Shown here piece by piece: positions 24,376 to 34,323 of a stretch of DNA of 64,000 nt; position 1 is the first letter of the stretch, and every line of letters begins with the position of its first letter. The DNA comes from Trichopria drosophilae. Lineage: Eukaryota; Arthropoda; Insecta; Hymenoptera; Diapriidae. The notes under the pieces were generated by a model, which was not told the DNA's origin, ran no database searches, and worked only from the letters and a program-made list of their open reading frames with translations. The position numbers and the translations under genes are program-made. Location: the NCBI GenBank assembly GCA_030407085.1, contig CM059583.1, forward strand, positions 89,224,001-89,288,000, given 5' to 3'.

Positions 24376-24717
24376 TATTCTGATGTTAAGCATACTTTTC
24401 ATAAAAGAACAATTTTTAACCCAAAAATCGTTTTTTTTTTTTAATAATATTAATGAAATATTTTATTTTTTATGCAAAATATTTAGAATAGTGTTCAGAT
24501 TTAATAAATATTAAGATATTAATATTCTAGGCATACATTTCTAATAAAAATAAAAAAGATGTTTTTTTAACCTAAAAAATCGATTTTCTCAAAAAGGGCT
24601 CCGTGAAAGATTTTGATTTTTTTTGGAAAATACTTTAAAAAGTGTCCAGATTCAACATCTAAAAGAATTTTCACAGTGAGAGACACTTTGAGTTAAAATG
24701 GGTTAAAACACACCGTG
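24376..24717. repeat. Right TIR of the Chapaev-type element
   Basis: Inverse of 21,586-21,924. It lies upstream of the transposase start at 24,284 and so probably carries the promoter. Confidence 0.9.
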
Positions 24718-24721
24718 AATA

Positions 24722-25113
24722 TGGTGTAACAGCCTATGTGGCGGTATTATCCGCCATATCCTCCAATGTGTATGTACCCACCACCTTATTTTGGTTATGC
24801 TCCACCTTTTCCACCACCAAATTATATGCCAAATATATCTCCATATTATCAGAATGTACCAGCATATAATGGGGGTAATTCTCCTAGACGACCATACAGA
24901 ACGGATTATTATAATAATTACCCGGGTTATAATGGGCCGCGCATTCAATTTCCGCAATCGCCAATCTCGCGTGAACAAAGTACTCCTTCTAGTTCTTTAA
25001 ACTCGACCCTGACTCGTTCAATAGACGCATGGATGAGCCAGACCGACAACATTCAGCGTCATCCGAAAGTCAAATTCGTCAAAGAACTAGAAGCATCAAA
25101 ACAGTCAACATGA
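24722..25113 (+). pseudogene. gag, C-terminal Pro/Tyr-rich part
   Basis: Continues the frame of 20,808 after the transposon, with a TAA at 24,727-24,729. It is then open from 24,736 to 25,113 and rich in Pro, Tyr, Asn and Met for about 70 residues. No CCHC knuckle. It overlaps the protease frame by 85 bp (25,029-25,113), a -1 shift relation, as expected between gag and pro. I found no convincing slippery heptamer. Confidence 0.65.
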
Positions 25114-25673
25114 ATACTAATGCACTTAAAGTGGTGGTTGAAAGTGTCGATTTTATGAAAAATCCAAAAATCTTTTTAGTTGATACCGGAGCAGAAGTAT
25201 CCATCGTAAAGTTAAAGGCATTAAATCCAGAATCGAGAATGGATACTGATGATAAGATATTTTTAAAAGGAATTAATGATGATAAAACTGAAACATTAGG
25301 TTCCATCGAAACGAATATTTTTCAAAATAGTATTATAAAGTTTTATGTGGTTCCGTCAACATTCCCGTTAGATTGCGATGGAATATTAGGAAAAGAATAT
25401 TTGGATAAAGAATTAGCAATTATATCATTACACTATAATATTTTGGTATTAGCTTCTAATCCAATAACTCCACTTAAATTCTTAAAAAAACCAATCGGGA
25501 ATAGTTCTAATAGAGAGGCAACGGATTTCAATTCACGAATTTATTTGTTTAAAAAAAGAGCTAAAACCGTAATTAGTTTAGATATAGTAAATGATGATTT
25601 GCTAGAGCGATATCTACCTAAAATCGACATTAGAGGGACTATATCTTGGCGAATCGATAGTGACAGTAAATAA
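25029..25673 (+). CDS. Retropepsin-like aspartic protease domain
   Basis: The frame holds IFLVDTGAEVSIV (active site DTGA) about 50 residues in, and GILGKEYLDKEL further on, the usual second half of a retropepsin monomer. It would cleave Gag and Pol during particle maturation. The frame leaves the coding phase near 25,620 and the true continuation lies one frame over at 25,660, so pro-pol carries a frameshift here. Any start codon is nominal because the domain is normally made as part of a polyprotein. Confidence 0.8.
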   Translation: MDEPDRQHSASSESQIRQRTRSIKTVNMNTNALKVVVESVDFMKNPKIFLVDTGAEVSIVKLKALNPESRMDTDDKIFLKGINDDKTETLGSIETNIFQNSIIKFYVVPSTFPLDCDGILGKEYLDKELAIISLHYNILVLASNPITPLKFLKKPIGNSSNREATDFNSRIYLFKKRAKTVISLDIVNDDLLERYLPKIDIRGTISWRIDSDSK

Positions 25674-26585
25674 CGGAACCTGTAAAATATTAGCCATAAA
25701 TACTTTAGATAAGGACATAGAAATGGAAATACCCGCACAAGAATTAATCCTGTTTGATTGTTATGATTTAGCTGGGGAACACGAATATTATAGTGATGAA
25801 TATGATGATAATCTAGATAATATACGGATTACTTCATCGCAGGACAGATTATCGTATTTATTAAATAAGTCAAAATTGAATCATTTAAATTCAGAGGAAC
25901 GTAGTTATATTGAGGATTTAATTAGAGAATTTCAAGATTTATTTTATATACCAGGTGATGAGTTAAAATCTACTCCGTATATTCGTCATTCAATACCTTT
26001 AGAGGATAATATTCCTATAAATACTAAACAATATAGGTTTCCCCCTATTCATAAACGAGAAATTGAAAATCAAATTACAGATAAATTAGCAAAAGGAATT
26101 ATTACTCCCTCTATGTCCCCGTATAATTCTCCTATTTGGATAGTTCCAAAAAAACCAGATAGTAGCGGTAACCTTAGATGGAGGATTAGTCATAGATTTC
26201 AGAAAATTAAATGATAAGACTGTTAAAGATGCATATCCCTCACCAAATATTACCGACATTATGGATAAATTAGGCAATGCAATGTATTTCAGTGTATTTG
26301 ACTTAAATTCTGGGTTTTAACAAATTGAGATGACGGATGAAGATAAATATAAAACTGCTTTTACTACTCCAAATGGTCATTATGAATATGTTCGTATGCC
26401 GGAGGTCTCAAAAATGCGCCTGCTACGTTCCAACGATTAATGCACAATGTATTAAGGGGTTTAACGGGAACCGAACTTTTTGTATATATGGATGATATAG
26501 TTATTTTCGCTAAAGATTTAGAAGAACATACAAAGAGATACAAAGATTATTTAAGAGATTAAAAGATGCCAAATTAACATTACAT
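25620..26585 (+). pseudogene. Reverse transcriptase, broken
   Basis: The frame 25,660-26,214 carries the linker and RT start, including a YRFPPIHKREIENQI stretch and SPYNSPIWIVPKK. A frameshift at about 26,180 precedes the VIDFRKLND block. A TAA sits at about 26,318 within the FDLNSGF-Q motif, and a small deletion disrupts the Met-Pro-Phe-Gly-like block near 26,400. The catalytic YMDD is still readable at 26,487-26,498. At least three disabling changes make this copy inactive. Confidence 0.85.
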
Positions 26586-27343
26586 TTGGATAAATGCGAG
26601 TTTTTAAGAAAAGTGGTTAAGTTTCTTGGTCATATTCTTAGTAGCGAGGGGTTAAAGCCAAATCCAGAAAAAATAGAGGCTGTACAACGGTTTCCTAGGC
26701 CTAATACTCAAAGAAATATACGAGAATTTTTAGGGTTAACAGGTTTTTATCGTAGATTTATAGAAGATTATGCCAAGATAGCTAAGCCACTTTCAGATTT
26801 ATTGAAGAAAAACTCTAAATTCCATTGGGGCGAGAAAGAAAATAAAAGTTTTAAGTTTTTAAAAGAAAAATTATGCACTCCACCTATATTGCAATATCCA
26901 GATTTTAGTAAACGTTTTAAATTATCTACGGATGCATCAAATTATGCGGTAGGAGCAGTGTTAAGTCAAAAGGTTGATGGAATGGATCTACCTGTATCCT
27001 ATTTTTCAAAAAGCTTAAGCAAACCAGAGACTAATTATTCTACCACCGAAAAGGAATGCTTGGCAGTATTATATGCAGTTTTACATTATCGGCCTTATTT
27101 ATATGGGAATAGATTTTCGTTAGTTTCGGACCATAATCCTTTACAGTGGATTGATTCGGTTAAGGATCCGGGTCAACGTCTGGTTAGATGGAGGTTAAAG
27201 TTACAAAATTACGATTATAAATTTAAATATAAACCCGGGTCCCTAAATACAAATGCTGATGCTTTATCGAGAAATCCGATACGAGAAGATGATAATATTT
27301 TAATTAATTCTGATTTAGGACATCGTAGTATAGAAGACGGAAA
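26586..27343 (+). CDS. RT thumb/connection and RNase H domain
   Basis: Open frame beginning DKCEFLRKVVKFLGHILS, followed by FLGLTGFYRRFIEDYA and the Ty3-type RNase H. RNase H motifs are LSTDASNYAVGAVLSQ, STTEKECLAVLYAV and LVSDHNPLQW, ending NADALSRNP. It degrades the RNA strand during reverse transcription. The frame is cut by the R1-like insertion at 27,344 and resumes after 29,248. Confidence 0.9.
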
Positions 27344-29248
27344 CTCTTCGAGATTCTACTGCGACCTCGCCTTCAGGGGGCCGTGGCGTCTGCCGGCGGA
27401 CTCGCCGACAGTCAGCACGGTTTCAGGACGGGGAGGTCGACAGTGGGTGCGATGTCGGAGGCCGTGGCTGCTGCCAGGTCAACGGAGCGCGGTAACCATT
27501 ACTCGCGCCCCGTCTGCCTGGCAGCCGCCTTGGACATGAAGAACGCCTTCAACTCCGTGCGATGGACAAATGTACTCAGTGCGCTGAGAGGACTCGAGGT
27601 GCCTCAGTATATTTCTCGGATGTTTGAGAGCTACCTCGAGGACCGCTTCTTGGTGTACAAGACAGAAGATGGCCTGAAAAGACGGGAGATAACATCAGGA
27701 GTTGCTCAAGGCTCGGTGCTGGGACCGGAAATATGGAACATCTCGTATGACGGTATCCTGCGCCTAGACCTGCCCGAGGACACTTCCCTGATTGGATATG
27801 CGGATGATGCCCTGATCGTTGTCGTCGCAAGAGACATCGAGAAGGCTCAGATAAAGCTCAATCAGGTGATGCTCCGCGTATCTCCTTGGCTGGAGGAACA
27901 TGGGCTCGAGCTAGCAGCGACGAAGACTGAGATCGTGCTACTGACGAAGAAACGAGTGTATCAGAAATCAAGTACCTGGGGGTGATGCTAGATAACAAGC
28001 TAACCTTCTGGGATCAGATCCGTGGAGCGGCGGACAAAGCGGCTGCGGTGACGGCGTCGCTTTGCCGAGTCATGGCCAACATAAGAGGACCAAGACCCTG
28101 CAAGCGGCGTCTGCTTATGCGAGTCGCGGAATCCATTATGCTCTACGGCGCTGAAGTCTGGGCCGACGCACTGCGGTTTGAGAGGTATCGGAAGCGTCTC
28201 GCCGCGGTGCAGCGGAGGGGAGCTCTCCGCATCGCGTGCTCCTACCGCACGGAGTCGGCGGCGCTGGTGGTTGCGGGGGTTATCCCCATTGACCTCCAAG
28301 CGCAGGAGCGCAAGCTCATCTATCAAAGAAGAGAAACGCTCGGACGTGCTGAAGCAGCGAGGAGTGCGAGGGAGGAATCCCTCCGTGTTTGGCAATCCCG
28401 GTGGGAGGCAGGGACGTGGGGTCGGTGGACCGCGCGGCTCATACCTTGGATCGATGCGTGGGCCGTCCCCACGGGGAGGTGAATTACTATCTCACCCAAT
28501 TCCTCACTGGGCACGGCCTGTTCCGGGCCTATCTCCACAAAATGGGGAAAGTACCGGAGCCGGCATGTGCCCATTGTGGCTCCCCCCGGGACGATGCCCT
28601 CCACACGTTCTTCGTATGCGAAACGTGGAGGGGGCTGCGTCAAGAGCTGGAAGAAAGCGTGGGTGGTATCGGACCGGACAACATCATCGGCCTGATGCTG
28701 CAGTCGGAGCGGTCGTGGGCGCAGGTGGCTGCTTTTATAGAAGCAGTCTTGCGCCGGAAGAAGATCGCGGAGAGCACTGCCCAATAATGTCGGGCAGTAA
28801 GAATCCGAAGACTAGAGGGGCTGGTCGTAGGTCCTCTCTTTAACATCGTGTTTTATTTATTTTGTTTGTTTGTTGTAGATCGGAGGTCCCTCGAGGGAGT
28901 CGTAAAGCGGCGCCACCCGGATATGAGAGTCCTTACGGATGTTCCTGGGTGGCTTTACCACAACAACATCTGCCGCTGGTAACGATGGATATTACTCATC
29001 CATGTCCTTGTGTTACTTGCATCTTTTTGCATGTAACCCTGGGCCATGGATGGGAGGGTTTAGGCGGTCGCCCCAGCTGCTGATGTCCTGGATGTGTCTG
29101 GATTTATCCTCTCCCATCCCGGCCTGAAGCGGTTGGTGGAACCCGTCTCACCGGTAGGTTATCGGCTCGACCTCGGTCGGGAAGATACCAACTGATGGTC
29201 TGTGTGCAGATTTTCCCTTTTTTTAACCATCGCAAAAAAAAAAAAAAA
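27344..29248 (+). mobile_element. 5'-truncated R1-like non-LTR retrotransposon, 1,905 bp
   Basis: Flanked by a 17-bp target duplication AGTATAGAAGACGGAAA (27,327-27,343 and 29,249-29,265) and ending in about 15 A, which are signs of target-primed reverse transcription. It is GC-rich, in strong contrast to the host element. It contains only the RT core onward of ORF2, a Cys-His motif and a 3' UTR of about 445 bp (28,788-29,233). Confidence 0.9.
27345..28787 (+). pseudogene. Non-LTR RT and C-terminal Cys-His domain, frameshifted
   Basis: The RT part runs to about 27,985: SQHGFRTGRSTVGA, LDMKNAFNSVRW, SGVAQGSVLGPEIWN and GYADDALIVV (catalytic Asp-Asp). A frameshift near 27,960-27,985 leads into KLTFWDQIRGAADKAA...GAEVWADAL. 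A second near 28,480 leads into YYLTQFLTGHG and a CAHCGSPRDDALHTFFVC zinc motif. This order is that of R1/I/Jockey-type ORF2 C-termini. The endonuclease and the RT start are absent (5' truncation). Several long frames on the other strand are shadows of the GC-rich DNA. Confidence 0.85.
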
Positions 29249-29265
29249 AGTATAGAAGACGGAAA

Positions 29266-30631
29266 AATATTACTGCCATTAATTAAAGGAAATCAATCAT
29301 CTTTAGAAACATTAAATAATGAAGATAAACAACTTAATACAGAACAAGAAATACCAAAAAAAAGACCCGGTAGACCGTTAGGATCGAAAACAAATAAAGT
29401 ACCTAAATCAATGGATCTTAGTGCTATTGCTCGCAGAACTCGATCTCATCCGCAAACTTGTACGAATAGTCTATCATCTAAAGAAATAGTAGATCCTGTT
29501 GAAACTACTTCAGACTCAGAAATATCTTTGAAATCAATAGATAAAGAAGATACTCCACCGATCTTTCAAAAGCAAAGAAGTGTATTCCCTAATTTGGAAT
29601 CTAGTACTCTTCAGGAGTCTATGTGTAAACCCCCGATTTCAGAAGAGGGAAGGGCTTCAGTTTTTGAGGGCTCAAAGGAAGATTCAGAGGAGGAAGAAAC
29701 CTCTTACCCGATCGCGATTAATTTATCAGAGAAAGAAAATCATAGTGATGATAATGAGTCTGAAATGGATCAAACCATTTCCCAAAATATGGATTCAATC
29801 ACATTAAACCTTGAAGGAATTCGAAAATCTTTTGATCTTTTGAACAGTTCAATACGTAGTCGAGGATATATTCCGGTGCCAGAGATTGAAAGTAACATAT
29901 TGAAATCTAGAGGAATGTGTACTAATCCCATAACGAAATCAACAAATGGGAATGAACAGACGTTAGTTGACAGTTATAATAGGAAAATGAGTTCACAGGA
30001 TAAGGAAAATACTAGACCAGTTCAAGAACGCGGGACAAATCATAAATTAGGATTAAAAGTCATTAATGAAAATATAGGATCCGAATTTTCTACGGTTAGG
30101 TCAAAACCTACTATAATAGAGGACAGTGTGTTATAGAATCCTATGTCATATAATACGTTGATGATACCTTTAAATACACCCAATCCTATTGCCTTCTCCA
30201 CACCAATGGAAAAGGAAGATCATTTTAATTCTCCAAAATCTAAACAGGATTTTAAGAAGGGAGGAGAGGGTGAATCTAAAGATGTAATGCGTCCCAGAAA
30301 ATTAATATCATTAAATGTAACTACTGATTTGGATAAAATCCCAGTACATGAATTTATAGACACTGATTTTAATTTATTAAACGGACAAATGAGTAACGAC
30401 GATGATATAGTTTATATAAGAGAAAATTTGACGTATAGTAAAGACAATTATATACATTTTATGTCAGCTGATGGGGAATTTGTAACTCCAATATCGAAAC
30501 TTTTGATTGATTTAGGCATTTTGAATGCAGATGAATTTAAACCACTGAAACCTAAAATAGTCCAAATTTTAGTTACTCCTTTTAGTCAGTACAAAGTCTT
30601 TAGTTTAATAATTAAAGAATTGCTCTTTTAA
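29266..30631 (+). pseudogene. Pol segment between RNase H and integrase, with AT-hook
   Basis: The RNase H frame resumes at the target duplication and runs to a stop at 30,136. It continues at 30,143-30,631 after a break. About 450 residues separate RNase H from the integrase zinc finger, far more than the short tether usual in gypsy elements. It holds KKRPGRPLGSKTNK, a canonical AT-hook core (RPGRP), an acidic Ser/Glu-rich stretch near 29,680-29,800, and polar low-complexity sequence. Function is unknown to me; DNA tethering is a guess from the AT-hook. Stop and frameshift near 30,137 and 30,625. Confidence 0.6.
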
Positions 30632-30635
30632 ATTT

Positions 30636-31842
30636 AAAGAAAATACTAATTAATTTAAGAGTAGAATCATTTAGAATTTCGGAAATTGGAGATTTTGTAG
30701 AAGTAAATAATCGAGGAGAATTAAAACAATTATTAAATGAATATTTCTTAAAATCTAAAATTAAAATCAAGATTTGTCGAGGAAATGTACGAGTACCTCC
30801 TGAAAATATGCGTACAAATATGATTACTGAATTGCATGATAGTTTAATTGGGGGACATAAAGGGGTTACTAATACCTATAGACGAATTAGGGAAAGATTT
30901 TGCTGGCCAGGACTTAGAAATGACGTACAAAATTATATTCGAACTTGTAAAAGCTGTCAAGAGAGAAAATTAGTCCGATCAAAAACGAGGGAGCCTATGA
31001 TCATAACTGATACTCCTATAAACGCTTTTGAGAAAATTTCATTGGATTCTGTCGGTCCTTTGCCAACAACACCCAGTGGAAATAAATACATTCTGACAAT
31101 GCAAGATAATTTGACTAAATATTGTGTTGCTGTTCCAGTGCCTGATATTACAGCCGAAACCATTGCACATGCTTTGGTAACGCGATTAATACTTGTATAT
31201 GAAGCTCCAAGGGCCACATTAACAGATAGAGGTCCGAATTTTATTGGTAAATTGATGACAAGTATATCACGAATTTTTAAGATGTCTCCTTTTAGGAACT
31301 CGGCATATCGGCCACAAACGAATGGAAGTTTAGAAAGAAGTCATATAGTGTTAATAGAGTATATTAGTCATTATCTTGATAATTACACTGATTGGGACAG
31401 GCTGGTACCTTTCGCTATATTTTCCTACAATACATCCATTCATGAAGCCACCAACTTCACTCCATTCGAACTGGTATTTGGAAGGATTGCGAGATGTCCT
31501 AGCTCTTTTCCAGATAATGATGGATTTATAACCTATAATACATATTTATCTGATCTAATTTCAAGACTAACTGAAATGCAAGTTTTAGGTGGAAAAAATT
31601 TAATTTTTGCAAAAAATAAATCTAAAATGAGTTATGATATAAAATGTAATAGTTTTAAAGGAAATATTGGAGATAATGTTCGAATTTTAATAGAGCCCAA
31701 ACCAATGAAATTTCAGCCTAAATATGAAGGAAATTATAAGATTGTTAATATTTTAGAGAAAAATAATTTAATCTTACAAGACGAAAATGGAAAAAGATTT
31801 ACCAAACATGTCGATAAGGTTAAATTAGCCAGTAATGACTAA
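30636..31842 (+). CDS. Integrase
   Basis: The frame is open from about 30,636, with the first ATG at 30,808. The zinc-binding HHCC is visible as LHDSLIGGHKG then CKSCQ. The catalytic core has SLDSVGPLP (Asp), LTDRGPNF (Asp) and NGSLERSH (Glu), and the C-terminal part has KFQPKYEGNYKIVNI. It inserts the cDNA into host DNA. It follows the AT-hook segment by a single frameshift near 30,625. The best-preserved gene of the element. Confidence 0.9.
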
Positions 31843-31859
31843 ATTAATGTGCTGAACAA

Positions 31860-31912
31860 TAACTTAATATTTTATTTATTTATTTACCTTTTTTTCTCTC
31901 TCTCTTTAATAG
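31860..31912 (+). promoter_or_regulatory. Likely 3' splice acceptor directly before the third ORF
   Basis: A long pyrimidine tract with TTTTTTTCTCTCTCTC ends in TTTAATAG at 31,912, and the ATG of the third ORF follows at once. A possible branch site CTTAAT lies about 45 nt upstream. In insect errantiviruses env is expressed from a spliced RNA at the same place. Confidence 0.6.
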
Positions 31913-33529
31913 ATGGATACAGCAAAATTAAATATATTATTTGTGGCACGCTTGGCACCATATACCACCAGCAAACATCTTGTCTATCGTTTTAAGGATT
32001 TGGGGGCCGTGAGTGCCTACGTACATAAACGATCGAGCGGAAATATAGGTTCTGTAATCTTCGCTACTTCCGAACAGGCTATTCGCGTGTTGAAAGGTGG
32101 TGACCTGTGCAAATACATCCTTCATAAGCGCGAATTGGTTATCCGACCTGCAGATTCTTGGAATCATCGTGGTTCTTCGGGAATTGCCCAGGCCCGCATC
32201 GAGAGTGAGATGAGGGATAAGCGTACCGTTATTCTACCTATAGAATGCCTAACAGTCCTTTTTCTCATTCCCGGAACGAGCCTGTATGGGGAGAGTATGT
32301 AGGATTTGGCGAGATGGAGTAATCGCGTCTTATAAACTATTAACGCGGTTATCAGACTCTTCGACGCTATGGGACAGATCTTGGGACGATTCTCCATTGT
32401 CAATTGATGCGGTATATTGGGTGGTTCGGAGGTGTTTGCGGATTTGCAACTTCGTAATAACCTTCCTCCTCAAATAGGTTCCATTATTGCCACACATTGT
32501 TTAAATATAGAGCATTTGGATCTTTCAGGAATAGTTCTTAGACCAACTACTTTTCTTATTTTGGGTGATAGAGCGCGAAAATTACGAAGCCTTACTTTGG
32601 GAGAAGTTGTCGGTCATATTAATGATGATCTGCACCGAATATTCTGCGAGAACAAGCTGCTAAAAAATATTACTTTCTCGGCGACGCAAATAACCGGAAA
32701 ATGTCTAAAAGGATCAACAACCCAATTAACATGTTTGCGGGTCAATAGATGTGATCGATTGCTTTCCTCGGAGTTGGCATATTTTCTCGAGACCCAACAA
32801 ATCCTAAAAGAACTTAAGATCATTAAAGGAAAAGAAATAAATGCTCCCTGTATCTTAAGCGCCTTATCAATGTGCCCCAATCCCGAAGCTCTAGTTTCTC
32901 TGAAATTATATGGAGTAGGAATGAAAAGTGAGGAGGAGGTTGGCGAGGAGGCGGATTTCGCTGTTGTTGCCCCGTTTTTTGAACTTCTTGATGTCCATTT
33001 AGAAGCAGGACTGAGCATGACTTCTGCTTGCAGAAATCTGCAGATTTTGGAGCTCAGGTTCGGCCCTTTTGTGGGCGATTTTTTCATTGACAAGATTGGC
33101 CAGAATCTGCACCGGCTTAAGACCTTAGACATCACAGGATGTACAAATATTCGTAGTGATTTTGCTTTGGAACCGCTCGCACAGTTAGGAAATTTGGAGA
33201 CTTTGAGGATGTCAATGCTTCGTCCAAATATCATCGCCACTTTCTTATATTCTCCCTTAACATTGCGCACTCTCGAGGCCCGTGATTGTTATGGAATTAG
33301 TGGAGAAGAAATATGTGGGTTAATGTCCGGTTCTCCGTACTTGGAACATTTAGATCTGGAGGGTTGTATTGGCATTGGTAGAGAGGTTGTAACTCGTACC
33401 TACCAATTGTTGCGTAGAAACACCCCTTTATCCATGTACTTAGGAGGAACTAATGCTCAATCACATAAGAAGGACAGGAAAAATTTCCTACTTAATATAT
33501 ATTATGTTCGAAAGTCTCCACGTATATAA
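31913..33529 (+). pseudogene. Third ORF: RRM-like + F-box-like + leucine-rich repeat protein
   Basis: Residues 6-80 resemble an RRM: NILFVARL as RNP2 and GSVIFATSEQA at the RNP1 place. Next comes an F-box-like segment, ILPIECLTVLF in the first frame, continued one frame over at about 32,286 by VCRIWRDGV. The third piece (32,417-33,529) returns to the first frame and reads as LRRs: LNIEHLDLSG, LKTLDITGCTNI and LEHLDLEGCIGI. Two compensating single-base shifts (about 32,255-32,285 and 32,400-32,417) separate the parts, so this copy is broken. It lies between integrase and the polypurine tract, where env would be. Host capture is inferred. An F-box would bind Skp1 and the LRRs a target. Confidence 0.65.
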
Positions 33530-34030
33530 GGTGAATACATTTGGACATATTTCGATTTTGTGAGTTATTCCCGTCCTAATGTATGTATTTATTTAGGTTT
33601 ATCTTTCCTGGAAGAGAATAATTATTGCCTGCAAGGATTTTCTGACACTAAAGTGAATATACTAGACATACTTCTGTTCGGTGAAATGTCCCCGTTTTAG
33701 TATATATACTTTTTTAATTTTTTTAATTTCTATTTTATTTTCAGATCCGGAAACATCTGCAAACATCATTCGTCAGTAATTGAAAAAAAAAGAGAGAAAG
33801 GAAAAATTATTATAATATTACTTAGCACACATTTTTGTTCTGGCTTACAACCCGCTAATTTTATTTGTATTTATATATTTGTATTAAAATAAGGTATTTT
33901 ATAAGTACTGTATTTATATTTTCGATAATTTTTTTGTTTGGCAAAAACAAATGTATAAAACAAAAAAAAAAGAAAAAAATATATATATAAAATTTTCCTA
34001 TTATGTGTTCGACGAGGACGTCGAGTTTTT
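33530..34030 (+). other. 3' untranslated part of the retrotransposon
   Basis: AT-rich sequence between the third ORF and the polypurine tract. No frame that I can support. Confidence 0.6.
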
Positions 34031-34043
34031 AAGAAGGGAGGAT
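34031..34043 (+). promoter_or_regulatory. Polypurine tract
   Basis: AAGAAGGGAGGAT directly before the 3' LTR start, the expected plus-strand primer site. Confidence 0.75.
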
Positions 34044-34203
34044 TGTTACGAACCGCTTTAATGTCAATGTAGTATATAGACGGTCCGTTTAATTGTCCAT
34101 GCGATGTTTATGTATGTATTGGATGGTAATGAGTGAGAGTGTTTCATTGTGTATGTTTATTATGTACAGTCGAACTCAAACTTAAACGCGCTGTCACCGT
34201 TGA
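34044..34203 (+). repeat. Truncated 3' LTR, about 160 bp
   Basis: Matches the first 160 bp of the 5' LTR with a few differences up to CACCGTTGA, then diverges completely. The remaining 310 bp or so are missing. Confidence 0.9.
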
Positions 34204-34323
34204 TTAATTTCACATATACGTAGAGAAAACAAATTTAAGGTTATGTACGATGATAGATATTTATGTATTGAGAAATAGTAAATGTAACAATTTTTTATCT
34301 TGTGTAGTATAGAAATAGTTCAT

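Larger units (their letters stand above)
21586..24717 (-). mobile_element. Complete Chapaev/CMC-type DNA transposon, 3,132 bp
   Basis: The ends read CACGGTGTG...CACACCGTG. TIRs are about 340 bp (21,586-21,924 and 24,376-24,717) and near identical. The target duplication is AATA (21,582-21,585 and 24,718-24,721). CAC/GTG termini with a 4-bp duplication are described for the Chapaev branch of the CMC superfamily. The element encodes one spliced minus-strand transposase with no visible break. It sits inside the gag gene of the retrotransposon, so it arrived later. Confidence 0.85.
18303..34203 (+). mobile_element. Ty3/gypsy-like LTR retrotransposon with an unusual third ORF; interrupted by two nested elements
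   Basis: It has a 474-bp 5' LTR, tRNA-Leu PBS, 2-kb leader, gag, protease, RT, RNase H, AT-hook segment, integrase, third ORF, polypurine tract and a 160-bp stub of the 3' LTR. Without the two insertions (3,132 and 1,905 bp plus duplicated targets) it is about 10.8 kb. The domain order PR-RT-RH-IN is that of Ty3/gypsy. Several frameshifts and stops in gag and pol and a truncated 3' LTR show that this copy is dead. Confidence 0.9.

Noticed and set aside
28000..28846. Several 130-220 aa frames on both strands
   Set aside because: Shadows of the GC-rich R1-like ORF2; no motifs, and the true frames are explained.
32614..33270. 218-aa minus-strand frame
   Set aside because: Antisense of the LRR region; no motif.
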